From assembly GCA_012517315.1 (NCBI GenBank), contig JAAYVE010000029.1, positions 241,165-305,164 of the forward strand: a stretch of 64,000 bases of DNA, written 5' to 3'. A program made the position numbers and the translations under genes. Position 1 is the first letter of the stretch; each line of letters opens with the position of its first letter. The notes beneath the pieces were generated by a model. It worked only from the letters and a program-made list of their open reading frames with translations, ran no database searches and was not told where the DNA came from. Positions 18,804 to 27,832 of this stretch are shown piece by piece. The stretch is from Deltaproteobacteria bacterium (GTDB lineage: Bacteria; Desulfobacterota; Syntrophobacteria; Syntrophobacterales; Syntrophobacteraceae).

Positions 18804-18929
18804 ATGGTAAATGCAACCAATGTTGGAGAGATTTACAAGTGCGAACTGTGCGGGAACGTCGTCGAAGTAAAAGAGGCGGGCGGTGGTGAGTTGGTCTGCT
18901 GCGGTCAACCCATGAAACTTGTGAGCTAG
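18804..18929 (+). CDS. dsr: Desulforedoxin
   Basis: A 41-residue protein that matches desulforedoxin: [11 protein letters not shown] near the N-terminus and LVCCGQPM near the C-terminus. The four cysteines (CxxC and adjacent CC) ligate one iron in this family. Desulforedoxin is a small homodimeric redox protein of sulfate reducers, and the same fold forms domain I of desulfoferrodoxin; here no superoxide-reductase domain follows. GAAGGAGG lies five bases upstream of the ATG, an ideal ribosome site. The gene stands alone with its own downstream hairpins. The gene symbol follows usage in Desulfovibrio and may vary. Confidence 0.9.
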   Translation: MVNATNVGEIYKCELCGNVVEVKEAGGGELVCCGQPMKLVS

Positions 18930-18939
18930 ACCCTGTAAC

Positions 18940-18960
18940 ATGGCGGCGCAGCGCCGCCAT
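18940..18960. terminator. Perfect GC-rich palindrome after desulforedoxin gene
   Basis: ATGGCGGCGC (18940-18949) and GCGCCGCCAT (18951-18960) form a perfect inverted repeat with a single-base centre, ten bases past the stop. No T run follows. It is probably an mRNA 3'-end or transcription-pausing hairpin. Confidence 0.5.
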
Positions 18961-18995
18961 TCAAACAAGGCCTCAACGCCGGTTTAGGTTTGCGC

Positions 18996-19029
18996 CCCCC
19001 AGGCGTTGCTCGCGCCTGCGGGGTTCTTT
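18996..19029 (+). terminator. Probable terminator for the desulforedoxin gene
   Basis: CCCC-CAGGCG (18996-19005) pairs with CGCCTG-GGGG (19013-19023, one bulged C) and is followed by TTCTTT. It lies between the convergent desulforedoxin and radical SAM genes. Confidence 0.55.
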
Positions 19030-19059
19030 CCATCAGGGCAAAGACCGGCACAAAGGAAA

Positions 19060-20115
19060 TCATGATTCCACACTTTCAAATCTTTTCACACAGTCCCTGC
19101 AAAAGGGATCAGGATCACTGGTGGCCAGGCGGTTGCGGAAATGGCTGTACTCCGTTCGTTCCCAGATTTCCAGGGGATTCTCATCCCTCACGTTTCCGAA
19201 AATGCAGGTGACGTCATCGAGACCTTCCGCAGGGAGGTTGAGATAGACGCAAGGTGAGACGGATCCGTCCCACGACACGTAAAGGGACCGGGTCATGTCT
19301 TCCCGGCAGACCGTACCTGGATTGTCCGCGAAGGGAAGAGCCCAATGAAAATCGCGCCCCAGGCGGTGTGCCTCTCTCGCTGTTTCCTGGAGGACTCTGC
19401 GGGCGTTCGCAATTTTTTGTACCTCGTTGGGTCCGAATCCCTCTTGAACCAAGGCCGGGTGAGGAATGTAATCGAGTGTGCTCACCACCGCGGCGTGCAC
19501 CCCCAATTCCCCCATGATCCTGGGAAGGCCCCTCACTGCATCGATGTTGGAAGCGAGCAGTAGATATGCGAAATGGATCTCAAGGTGAACGCCGGCCTTC
19601 CGCCTGCGAACCATTTGAAGGAGTTTCACTGCGTCACAGACTTGCTGAAAGCTGATTCCTCTGCGGGATGCGTTGCTCTTGTCATCTGTTCCGGCAAGGG
19701 AAAAAGCGATGATATCCATTCCGCTGTCCACGATCCTCGAGGCGGTCTCCTCATCCACCTGCAGTCCACAAGTGGTCGTGGAGACGGCGCATCCCGCCCT
19801 GCGGGCCAAGGCGGTCATCTCGAAAAATGCAGGGTTAAGGAGAGGTTCTCCCCATCCCTGGAGATGAACACGGCTCGAGCGGCGCATGAGGGGCCACAGC
19901 CTCGAGAAGGTGTCCATGTCCATGTCCCCGTCGATCCACCGCTCCCTGAGGATGGTGTGGGGACAATAGGTGCAGCGCCCCACGCACCTTGAGGAGACGC
20001 CCACCTGGATGCAGTGCAGGGGTCGACGCACCCCAAGGAGGAGTTCCTTCATCGTTTCCCAGATCCCCGGTTCGCGCTGCATCCCCTTGCCTGTCTCCGG
20101 TACCTTTGACTCCAT
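19060..20115 (-). CDS. Radical SAM protein with SPASM-like C-terminus
   Basis: A 351-residue radical SAM enzyme. The [4Fe-4S]/SAM motif is CVGRCTYC (Cys 44, 48, 51). The barrel continues with HLQGWGEPLLNP, the usual GGEP-type motif. The C-terminal third has further cysteines (TVCREDM, SPCVYLN, FCRDCVKRF) like a SPASM auxiliary-cluster domain, a feature of peptide- and protein-modifying enzymes. I chose ATG 20115, 17 bases after the stop of the preceding gene; the frame upstream is shadow. It is the third gene of a minus-strand operon with two FemAB/GNAT-like proteins. Its substrate is unknown and no precursor peptide was found next to it. Confidence 0.85.
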   Translation of the reverse strand: MESKVPETGKGMQREPGIWETMKELLLGVRRPLHCIQVGVSSRCVGRCTYCPHTILRERWIDGDMDMDTFSRLWPLMRRSSRVHLQGWGEPLLNPAFFEMTALARRAGCAVSTTTCGLQVDEETASRIVDSGMDIIAFSLAGTDDKSNASRRGISFQQVCDAVKLLQMVRRRKAGVHLEIHFAYLLLASNIDAVRGLPRIMGELGVHAAVVSTLDYIPHPALVQEGFGPNEVQKIANARRVLQETAREAHRLGRDFHWALPFADNPGTVCREDMTRSLYVSWDGSVSPCVYLNLPAEGLDDVTCIFGNVRDENPLEIWERTEYSHFRNRLATSDPDPFCRDCVKRFESVES

Positions 20116-20132
20116 ATCTACTTTCAATCCCC

Positions 20133-21026
20133 TCAGGAATCTTGCCGTATGCCCGGTGAACTCACCAACTTCTGCGCTGCACCCCATCGGAAATACCCCA
20201 GCAGGCGCCGGATCGGACCCGGGGAGAACGGTTCCCAACTCGCCTGGACATGTGGCAAGTATGGGAACGCCCCCCATTTTTCTTTGAAAAAGCGGATCCC
20301 CCGGTTGATCCCCAGTCCCATGTTCATTTGGATCTGGCCACGCTTGAGGGCTTCATCGAGCAGACCCGAGAGGAGCAGATCGCTTGTGCCTGGGGGGGCC
20401 AGTTCGGGGTTGCGGAAACTGAACATGAAGAACGCGGTTGTGAGAGATGCGTACTCGCCTACCACGAAACCCGCCAGGCGACCGTTCACCAAGCGGCCGG
20501 AGAGCAGGAGGCTGGTGGGTGAGATTTCCAAGTATCGAGTCAGCCGGCTGAAAATATGACGTGTTTCCGGGGATACGGGGTGGGAAGCCAGGAAGTCTTG
20601 AATCATCGCCAGGTGCTCGTGGTCCGGCAGCCCCCCCCTTTCGATACTCACCTCCCGCGTCGCCCGCCTGAGGAGGTTCCTCAGTTTCTGCCCCGGTGGC
20701 GGCGGCGGGATGGGGAGAGCATAATAGGCGTCTCTGGCACCGCTCAAAACACCGGAAATCCCAGGAGGATCGCAGGGGCCGATGAAGATCACCTTCCGCA
20801 GGCCGGGCATGCGCATCACCACCTCCAAGGACCGGCGCACCGCCTTTTCATCCAGGGGGTCTTGGAGAGGATACCCCACCAGGACGAAGGTTCCTTCCGA
20901 CAGATACCCCACACAGTCCCCCGCTATTCTTGGCTTCGAGTCCGCTACGGCCTGCACATACGGTAAAACCTGTTCGGGAACGACGGCTTGGGCCGTTAAA
21001 CGGGACAAGGCGTCGGGCCCGATCAC
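20133..21026 (-). CDS. FemAB/GNAT-like acyltransferase
   Basis: A 297-residue protein whose C-terminal half carries GLGINRGIRFFKEKWGAFPY, which resembles the FKxxWG signature of FemAB-like and GNAT-type aminoacyl/acyl transferases. It is paralogous along its full length to the N-terminal 290 residues of the preceding gene (for example FVLVGYPLQ against LVAVGYPLE). The start is GTG at 21026, which overlaps the stop of the upstream gene in the sequence GTGA, with AGGAGG five bases before it. This indicates translational coupling. The biochemical role is not known; acyl or aminoacyl transfer is inferred only from the fold-level motif. Confidence 0.8.
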   Translation of the reverse strand: MIGPDALSRLTAQAVVPEQVLPYVQAVADSKPRIAGDCVGYLSEGTFVLVGYPLQDPLDEKAVRRSLEVVMRMPGLRKVIFIGPCDPPGISGVLSGARDAYYALPIPPPPPGQKLRNLLRRATREVSIERGGLPDHEHLAMIQDFLASHPVSPETRHIFSRLTRYLEISPTSLLLSGRLVNGRLAGFVVGEYASLTTAFFMFSFRNPELAPPGTSDLLLSGLLDEALKRGQIQMNMGLGINRGIRFFKEKWGAFPYLPHVQASWEPFSPGPIRRLLGYFRWGAAQKLVSSPGIRQDS

Positions 21027-22714
21027 CGGCACCTCCTGACGGAAAAACCCATTTCCCTGAGCATGTGGCGCAGGTTGAGCATATGGGCCGATCCTACGAA
21101 CACGGCACACCGGCCCTGTTCGAGATACGGCGTCATGCACCGAAGAAATGCAGCATCCCTCCGGTTGATAACGGATTCGGTGCGCGTGGGAAATTCGATA
21201 CTTGTCCCCAGCATGGCATCCAGATCCCCCCTGAGGTAAGCTCTGACGTTGTGCCTGATGAACCTGCTCCAGCGGCGGCACTGACGAAGGAAGTTCACGA
21301 TTCGTTCGGGAGGGATGCTTTCCAGAGTCTCCACCTGCTCCTGGATGGTTTCCATCCCCACGACCCCTTTTCCCATATCCACGGCGAGATTCCAGGCCTC
21401 CAGGTCCACGGATTGCCGCCACCCATTGCGAGCGAGGAAGCTGGTCCACAGGCTGAAAAAAGCCATCCAGTGGCGGGTTTCCGAAAGCAGCCGCCATACG
21501 TCCGGAGGGTCCGGAGATTCAAGGCCCATGAGGCGGGCCCAAGTTCCCCGGGGCCCACACACCACCCGTTCCAGGTTACGGATTTCCCTTTCCCCAAGTG
21601 CATCAACGAGCCGGGGGCTTGCAGAACCGGGATTGCGGCCCACCTTGTACACCTCATCCAGGCTCCCCTGATCCAAGGGCCCCTCGAACAACACCCAGTC
21701 GACCCCTTCAAAAAGTTCCCGGAAGGAGGCCTCGAAACTATAGCAGAAAAAGTGAGCCGTCCCCCCGATCCACGACCTCCGACCGCCCCTTTCAATCTCC
21801 CAGAGCATGGTAAAGCGCCTCTGACGGGGCAAGGAGGCGAAGTACTGCCTTTTAGACACGGAGCCTACGGGCAGAGTGGACAAAACCCGAATCAGTTCGC
21901 TCACCTCCTGGCGCACTCCCCGCCTCTCCTGCCATGAGGCCGCAAAATAAGGCAATGCGGGAACGCCTCCCCACTTGGTCTTGAAACGGCGGATGCCGTC
22001 ATTCACTCCGAGTCCCAAGTGCACGTATTCCTTGTTCTCGCGCCGGGCGATCCGGATCATCTCCAGAAAGAGGGCGTCGGACACATGAGGCACAGGGGAA
22101 AACTTGGTATGGGCTCCCAGGAGATAAGTCAGGAACTTTCGCGGAGCCTTGTCCAAAAGGAAGCATGCCACCAGGCGTCCGTCCTCGCCCCATGCGTTGA
22201 GAAGGGAAAGGCCGGGGACGTTGGGAAGTACCGTTTCGGTGCGGGCGTAGAGTTCGAATATGTTGGGCGGGAGCTGAACGCGTCCCAGGAACTCGCCCCA
22301 GAGCTTGCGGTGCGCTGGCGTGAAAACCCTCCCCTCCTCCATCCGGACAAAGGCAGCAGCCCTCTCCGCCAGTCGGCGAAGCCGGGTCGGCACCGCAATA
22401 TAAGACGGGATGGTGTAGTAGTGGTCTCGAACGGTGATAGAGGGCTGTAGCCTTAATGGCAGAGAAGGACCGATGGCATGGCAGTCTGTCGCGTTTGTTC
22501 TGCGTTGGGCTTCCCCAAGGGACGCCTCGAAATCCCCCACGCTGAAACGCCCCTCAAGGGGATATCCCACCGCCACCAGCCACGATCCGGCAGTAAAGAA
22601 GAGGTAAGACCCCAGCAGGAAAGGTTCCCCGCCAGACATGGCAGACATGAATTCCGCCGAATGCTCGGGAACGGAAGCCCTTTCCAGGATGGCCTCAATG
22701 GCGGACGCATCCAT
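21023..22714 (-). CDS. FemAB/GNAT-like domain fused to TraB/GumN domain
   Basis: A 563-residue two-domain protein. Residues 1 to about 290 form a FemAB/GNAT-like domain with GLGVNDGIRRFKTKWG. Residues about 310-563 match the TraB/PrgY/GumN family: WIGGTAHF, VLFEGPLD, GMETIQEQ and FVGSAHMLNLRHML, the two GxxH-type motifs and the conserved acidic residues of that putative metal-dependent peptidase or pheromone-shutdown family. ATG 22714 is chosen because it aligns with the start of the downstream paralogue; the frame is open to 22801. This fusion, coupled to a single-domain paralogue and a radical SAM enzyme, is unusual. Function is unknown. Confidence 0.8.
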   Translation of the reverse strand: MDASAIEAILERASVPEHSAEFMSAMSGGEPFLLGSYLFFTAGSWLVAVGYPLEGRFSVGDFEASLGEAQRRTNATDCHAIGPSLPLRLQPSITVRDHYYTIPSYIAVPTRLRRLAERAAAFVRMEEGRVFTPAHRKLWGEFLGRVQLPPNIFELYARTETVLPNVPGLSLLNAWGEDGRLVACFLLDKAPRKFLTYLLGAHTKFSPVPHVSDALFLEMIRIARRENKEYVHLGLGVNDGIRRFKTKWGGVPALPYFAASWQERRGVRQEVSELIRVLSTLPVGSVSKRQYFASLPRQRRFTMLWEIERGGRRSWIGGTAHFFCYSFEASFRELFEGVDWVLFEGPLDQGSLDEVYKVGRNPGSASPRLVDALGEREIRNLERVVCGPRGTWARLMGLESPDPPDVWRLLSETRHWMAFFSLWTSFLARNGWRQSVDLEAWNLAVDMGKGVVGMETIQEQVETLESIPPERIVNFLRQCRRWSRFIRHNVRAYLRGDLDAMLGTSIEFPTRTESVINRRDAAFLRCMTPYLEQGRCAVFVGSAHMLNLRHMLREMGFSVRRCR

Positions 22715-22839
22715 CGTTCCAACCTTGGAAGGCGGGTGAAGGAATCCCTCTTGATTTTCCTGGTCCCTTTGACGCATCATATTTGAGAGAAATAGGGCCA
22801 CCTGCCGTTTTGGACTGTGGAGGGAGAGGAGGAGAAGCC

Positions 22840-23283
22840 ATGGCCGTCATCAGCAGGAACTGCCCCGGCTGGGTGCGTCAGTCTCTGGAAGACAGTTGCT
22901 GGGCTGCTGTATTGGAATCCTGGTCTAGGGCGGACCCACGGATGCCCAGGCTGCGCCAGCAGGCCCTCATCAACCAATGGGGAGAGGGGACCACCGGGAA
23001 AATCACCCCCGTGACCAAGATTCCCCAGATCACTGCTGCTTACGGTCTGAGGTACGATGTCTTGGCTTCCGGCCAACTCGCCCCGTATATCAGAAGCCAC
23101 CTCGCATCCAGCTATCTCTTCTGTGCGTATACACTCCCCGGTTCGTGGACCCATGCCGTCCTCGTGTACCGCATCCGTGACCGGGATGTGGCCTTCATGG
23201 ATCCCGACCCGGGGCGATACCGGGTGGAATCCCTTCACTGGATGGATTTACAGCAGCCCTTCCTGTTGATGAGAAAGCCCTGA
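22840..23283 (+). CDS. C39-like / papain-like cysteine peptidase
   Basis: A 147-residue protein with the layout of Peptidase_C39_2 or AvrRpt2-type papain-like peptidases: QSLEDSCWAAV (catalytic Cys20), WTHAVLVYRI (His105) and DPDPGR (Asp121 or 123). GGAGGAGAAG precedes the ATG at 22840. No signal peptide or membrane helix is seen, so it is predicted cytoplasmic unless secreted by another route. It is transcribed divergently from the TraB-fusion operon, with about 125 bases between starts. The shared control region suggests a common system. Confidence 0.75.
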   Translation: MAVISRNCPGWVRQSLEDSCWAAVLESWSRADPRMPRLRQQALINQWGEGTTGKITPVTKIPQITAAYGLRYDVLASGQLAPYIRSHLASSYLFCAYTLPGSWTHAVLVYRIRDRDVAFMDPDPGRYRVESLHWMDLQQPFLLMRKP

Positions 23284-23535
23284 TCCCCCAGGGGATTCCC
23301 ACTCCTCCCCCACAGAGCCTCCAGCATCAGGCTGAGTCCGGAGGCGCTCCGTTTGCCCCCCGCGCCACCCCATGGTGCGGAGGCCCGCTGCCGTTCCAGA
23401 GCCTGCAAAAGCCCTTCCGGCGGGCCCCCCCTCGGGAAGCCCCCCACGACCCAAGTGTCTGTTCCCGCCACGACCTCACGGCAGATGGGCCTTGTTCATC
23501 CGGTTTTCAGCCTTCCAGGGATGGGAAGGCGCCCG

Positions 23536-24480
23536 TCAGGCAACCGCTGGTCTCGGATAAAGCCCAGCCCGCTCGACGATTTCAGGGATCTTTTCTTCCC
23601 ACTCAATGGCCATGATGTGAAACCCCCTGATCCCTCTCTCTTCCTTCAGTTCCTCAATCTGCTCCAGACAGATGCGAATCCCTTCCTCCGCCTGCCGCTC
23701 CTTGGGAACGCCGGCCAATCGCTTGATGATGGCCTCCGGGATGGTGATGCCCGAGACATTCCTGTTCATGTATCGCGCCATGCCGACGGATTTGAGGGGC
23801 GTCAGACCAGCCATGATAAAGGCCTTCTCATGGAGTCCCATGTCCCTGGCCATTTTCATGAATTCCTTGAACCGCACCATGTCATAGATGCACTGGGTCT
23901 GGATGAAATCGGCCCCCGCATGAATCTTCTTGGCCATCCGTATGACTCGGAATTCGAAAGGATCTGCAAAGGGGTTCGCCGCGGCGCCGAAAAACATGCT
24001 CACCCCCCCTTCCACGGGATCCCCGCTGTTCACCTTCCCCTCATCGCGGATGGTGCGCACCATGTTCAGCAGTTGTATGGAATCCATGTCAAAGACATTC
24101 TTCGCAAAGGGGTGGTTCCCGAACTTTTGGTGGTCGCCCGTGAGGCAAAGCATGTTGCGTATGCCCAGGGCATAAGCGCCGAAAAGATCACTTTGCGCCG
24201 CGATGCGGTTACGGTCCCGGGTAACCATCTGCATGACCGGTTCCACGCCGTTCTGTGCAAGAATGGCACTGGCCCCGATGCTCGACATGCGGACCACCGC
24301 CGTCTGGTTGTCCGTCACGTTGGCGGCGTCCACGTATCCTTTGATCATTTGGATTTTTTTCTTCAGGTGCTCGACGTCGGCACCTTTGGGCGGACCACAC
24401 TCGCAGGTCACCGCGAGATGCCCCGCCCTGAAGACCTTCTCCAAATTGCTCCCTGATTTCATCCCGTTATCTTGGCTCAT
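23536..24480 (-). CDS. metF: Methylenetetrahydrofolate reductase MetF
   Basis: A 314-residue MetF flavoprotein that interconverts methylene- and methyl-tetrahydrofolate. Visible features include CECGPPKG near the N-terminus, TDNQTAVVRMS, LTGDHQKFG (the conserved TGD flavin region) and ADFIQTQCIYD. ATG 24480 has GGAG eight bases upstream; the longer frame to 24507 lacks one. It is last in a three-gene operon after metV, typical of the acetogen and sulfate-reducer methyl branch of the Wood-Ljungdahl pathway or its reverse. Confidence 0.92.
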   Translation of the reverse strand: MSQDNGMKSGSNLEKVFRAGHLAVTCECGPPKGADVEHLKKKIQMIKGYVDAANVTDNQTAVVRMSSIGASAILAQNGVEPVMQMVTRDRNRIAAQSDLFGAYALGIRNMLCLTGDHQKFGNHPFAKNVFDMDSIQLLNMVRTIRDEGKVNSGDPVEGGVSMFFGAAANPFADPFEFRVIRMAKKIHAGADFIQTQCIYDMVRFKEFMKMARDMGLHEKAFIMAGLTPLKSVGMARYMNRNVSGITIPEAIIKRLAGVPKERQAEEGIRICLEQIEELKEERGIRGFHIMAIEWEEKIPEIVERAGLYPRPAVA

Positions 24481-24549
24481 GGGTCCAGCTCCATTGGAAA
24501 GTTCCATTTTTGAACGTATGCCACCCGGATCAATAAGGTTTGGCTCCCC

Positions 24550-25254
24550 TCAGGCTCCCGCTCCCGACTTGTATTGGAGCCTGAAGATGTGCTCTCTCAC
24601 GGAACGACGCACCCCGCCGTCCATGGCTGGTCGCCAGTCCTTTGTGGGAATGAGGTTCTGCATCTCGTGGAGCCTTCCCAGGAGCTTCATCCGTTCATAA
24701 ATGAGCTGCCAGACGCATTCAGTGTTTTGAGGGTCCACCTCGCACATGCCCTTCTCCGATCCTCCACAAGGTCCGTTGAGGAGATGCTTGGAGCAACGGG
24801 CGATGGGACAGATGCCTCCCGTCAAATGAGTGATGCAATCTCCGCAGCCGGCACACATTTCCGACCACAGACCGGGTTCCACGTTCCCCCCGTAAAAGGT
24901 GGTGTTGACACCGGGAAAAACGGGAATAGCCCCGATGCGGTCCGAAAGGAAGTTGACACCGACGCCGCAGGCAAGGGTGACGACCGCATCGATCCCCTCC
25001 CTTTTCACCCGTTCCAGGACAGGGAGAACGAATTCTTCATCGCACTGCCTTTGCACCGTGTCCTCCAAAACGGTGGCTTCCTTCCCGTCCTTGCTGAACG
25101 AGATGCGCAGCCCCGAGGCAAGGAGTTCAGCCTGCGCTTCACCCCCTGCCAGGCAAACGGTCACGCAGGTCCCGCATCCCAGGACGAGAATCTTCCTGTA
25201 ATCTTCCAGGAAACCGCGAATCTGCTGAAACGGTTTAGGGTCGGCAACAATCAT
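24550..25254 (-). CDS. metV: MetV, zinc/iron-sulfur partner of MetF
   Basis: A 234-residue protein of the MTHFR-C/MetV family, the Cys-rich partner of MetF in anaerobes. Cysteine motifs are GCGTCVTVC near residue 28 and a dense C-terminal set, CAGCGDC, CPIARC, GPCGG. ATG 25254 has GAGGAG nine bases upstream. It is 70 bases downstream of the flavoprotein gene and 69 upstream of metF. MetV passes electrons to MetF from a variable module; here the adjacent GltD-ferredoxin-MvhD protein is the obvious candidate (inference). Confidence 0.9.
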   Translation of the reverse strand: MIVADPKPFQQIRGFLEDYRKILVLGCGTCVTVCLAGGEAQAELLASGLRISFSKDGKEATVLEDTVQRQCDEEFVLPVLERVKREGIDAVVTLACGVGVNFLSDRIGAIPVFPGVNTTFYGGNVEPGLWSEMCAGCGDCITHLTGGICPIARCSKHLLNGPCGGSEKGMCEVDPQNTECVWQLIYERMKLLGRLHEMQNLIPTKDWRPAMDGGVRRSVREHIFRLQYKSGAGA

Positions 25255-25324
25255 GTTCGTTTTCTCCTCGTGACACGTTGATGGAAGACCTTGAAAGGCC
25301 CGGATCCGCCTTGCGGGGGCGGAC

Positions 25325-27391
25325 TCAGGCAGCGGACAATTCCCCGAGAACTCTCTTGGAATCCTGCCAGAACCGGGGCCAAGAGGCTTCCGCTGAAGTC
25401 TCGGTTCGGTAGAATTGCAGACTCGCTCCACCCACTCCGACTTCGTCAAGGAACCGTCGGACCATTTGGATCCGCCGTTCCAGAAGTTCCTCTGCGCCGG
25501 TGTACATGCAACCATGTTCGCGGCATGCAATGATGGCCACCCGATCGGCCCCCAGTTCAAACGGCGAAACAAGATCAATGGCACTCAGTCGTCCCACGCA
25601 GGGCACCATAACCCGGAGGATCCCCGTTGCCTCGATCTCCCTTTGACTCTGTTCCCGAAGGTATTCCCTGGTCGTCGCTTCGTACATGCAGCAGTATGAA
25701 ACCACCAAGGGCCGCTTCATCGCTCCGGGGGAGCAGTCTTTGAGAAACCCCTCCAGATTTTCCTTCATCTTGTTGGTGGCAAAACGGGCCAGGGCAATTC
25801 CCGCGGCGGGGCACTCGGCTGCGCAAAGGCCGCACGTCTGGCATTGCTGAGCCGGCATGACGGCGGTCCTCTCCACGGTGGCCACGCCGAAGGGACACAC
25901 CCGCACGCAGGTGAGACAACCGGCACACTGAGCCCCAGAATCCAGGACGGCTCCCGTCGCACACGCAAGGCATCGGCGTGCCTCTGCAAGGGCTTGGGCT
26001 TCAGTGTACCCAGGCTCGATGGGACTGAAATCCCGGATCCGAGCTGACGCCTCCACCAGGTTTACCTCAACCCGGTCAAACCTTCTGGCCCGCGCCGCTG
26101 TCTGCGCAGGGAGTTCCCCAATGGTCTCAACGGAGACTTGGGGCAGCTTCAACGTTTCTCCCGTCTCCAGAAAGTGATGGATCGCCCTGGCCGCGTCATG
26201 TCCCGTCGCGATGGCCTGGATAGCGGATCCCGGCCCCGTCATCACTTCGCCGCACGTAAAGACGCCTCTCTCAGTTGCGGTGCAGGAATCGCGGTCACAG
26301 ATGAGCCGTCCACGATCCACAGTCACCGGCGTGCCCTTGAGAAAATCAAGATTCGCCTTCTGCCCGATGGTGAGGATCACGGAATCGGCCTCAACCGCCG
26401 TGGTTTCCATTTCGTCGTATTGCGGATTGAACCGTTTGTTTTCGTCGAACACTCGGACGCACCGCTTGAATTCAATGCCCGTGGTCTTTCCATCGCGTTC
26501 AAGGACGGCCTTGGGTCCCCACGAATTCATGATGGAGATCCCCTCTTCCTCCGCCTCCTCAATTTCCCATTTCCATGCGGGCATCTCTTCGCGAGATTCC
26601 AGGCAGGCCATCATCACTGTAGAGGGTCCCAGGCGTTTTGCAGCCCTGGCCACATCCACGGCGACATTGCCTCCCCCGATGACCATGACCCGATCCCCGA
26701 GAAAGGGACGCTCCCCATTGGCCACATCCCACAAGAAAGGAATTCCCAAGAGCACCCCTTTGCTCCCGATGCCGGGAATGGGAAGCGAGTGGCTCTCGGC
26801 GAGCCCCACTGCGATCAGAACGGCATCATATTCCTTTTTCACGCTCTCGAACAGGACGTCTTTCCCCACCTCGCAATTGAGACGGGCCTCAATGCCAACG
26901 GCGAGAATGTCGTCGATGTCTTCCTGGAGGGCATCCATGGGAAGGCGGTACCTCGGGATGGCGTGGGCGAGCATTCCTCCCAGCACGGAGTCTTTTTCAA
27001 AAACGGTCACCTGGTAACCCAGAAGGGCGAGGTCGCGGGCCGCTGTGAGACCGGACGGTCCGGAACCGATTACGGCCACTTTCTTTCCCTTGGGAGGCTG
27101 TTTCCGCGTGTCACGGCGTCTCTGAACACGATATTCCCGCGTGTTCTCCACCACGAATCGCTTGAGGAGGCGCAGTCCCACCGGAGCATCGATCACTTGC
27201 CGCCGGCACTGGGATTCACAGGGATGGTGGCAGATGCGGCCGCATACCGAAGGAAACGGGTTCACCTCCAAAAGCACGTCCAGGGCACCCTCATAGTCCC
27301 CCATGCTGATGCGCCGCACATACTCCCGTGTGTCCGTGTGCACCGGACATGCCGCCGAACAGGTTGCCCAAAGGTGGGATTCTTTCTCCAT
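25325..27391 (-). CDS. GltD-like flavoprotein with ferredoxin and MvhD domains
   Basis: A 688-residue fusion. The N-terminus has the GltD-type iron-sulfur cysteines (CSAACPVH and CGRICHHPCESQC). Two Rossmann folds follow: FAD site VIGSGPSGLTAARD at about residue 105 and NAD(P)-type VIGGGNVAVDVARA at about 240. Two ferredoxin motifs stand at about residues 485-530 (CAGCLTCVRVCPFG, CQTCGLCAAECPAAG). The last 130 residues are an MvhD/FrhD-like domain (SYCCMYE, VPCVGR, CREHGCMY). GGGAG is five bases upstream of the ATG. It is first in the operon with metV and metF and likely carries NAD(P)H or ferredoxin electrons to MetVF. Confidence 0.9.
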   Translation of the reverse strand: MEKESHLWATCSAACPVHTDTREYVRRISMGDYEGALDVLLEVNPFPSVCGRICHHPCESQCRRQVIDAPVGLRLLKRFVVENTREYRVQRRRDTRKQPPKGKKVAVIGSGPSGLTAARDLALLGYQVTVFEKDSVLGGMLAHAIPRYRLPMDALQEDIDDILAVGIEARLNCEVGKDVLFESVKKEYDAVLIAVGLAESHSLPIPGIGSKGVLLGIPFLWDVANGERPFLGDRVMVIGGGNVAVDVARAAKRLGPSTVMMACLESREEMPAWKWEIEEAEEEGISIMNSWGPKAVLERDGKTTGIEFKRCVRVFDENKRFNPQYDEMETTAVEADSVILTIGQKANLDFLKGTPVTVDRGRLICDRDSCTATERGVFTCGEVMTGPGSAIQAIATGHDAARAIHHFLETGETLKLPQVSVETIGELPAQTAARARRFDRVEVNLVEASARIRDFSPIEPGYTEAQALAEARRCLACATGAVLDSGAQCAGCLTCVRVCPFGVATVERTAVMPAQQCQTCGLCAAECPAAGIALARFATNKMKENLEGFLKDCSPGAMKRPLVVSYCCMYEATTREYLREQSQREIEATGILRVMVPCVGRLSAIDLVSPFELGADRVAIIACREHGCMYTGAEELLERRIQMVRRFLDEVGVGGASLQFYRTETSAEASWPRFWQDSKRVLGELSAA

Positions 27392-27832
27392 GGGATCTCC
27401 CTTCTCTCATCAATTCCGCTTCAATTCAGCCGGTCTGTGGATTGTAATGCTCACAAGGATAGAAAAACGCCGTCATGATTAGAATGTGAATCAGTTCACT
27501 CCAAGTGCGAATGGAAAGATCAGAAGCGTCCGCTGTTAAACCTTTCTGCCCCCTTTCATCCGGGAAGGTTCACCGGTGAAAAGGGCAAACCACCACCCGG
27601 AACGCAGGCAAAATCCCAGCATCCAACGAGGAATATATCGCTCCGTTTTCCATTTCCAGGGGATAGAAATGGATGTCCGCATGCACGGGCACCATGCGAA
27701 CAGTACGGTCACTCGGCAGGACACTTTGTGAAAATACTACACAATTCCTGACTTCTTTGTCAATCGCACATTGTTTTTTGCGAGACTTCGGCGGTTGCAG
27801 AAAAGGGGGCTCGGAGCAGTAGTTGCGGTCTT
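27392..27832. other. Intergenic region, nothing identified
   Basis: About 440 bases upstream of the metVF operon and past the end of the BrkB gene. Short minus-strand frames (for example 27536-27724) lack ribosome sites and typical composition. The moderately AT-rich stretch around 27430-27490 is the likely promoter region of the flavoprotein-metV-metF operon. Confidence 0.4.

Noticed and set aside
20133..21497. Extended start at 21497 for the second FemAB-like gene
   Set aside because: The extra N-terminus overlaps the TraB domain of the upstream gene; the GTG at 21026 with AGGAGG is far better.
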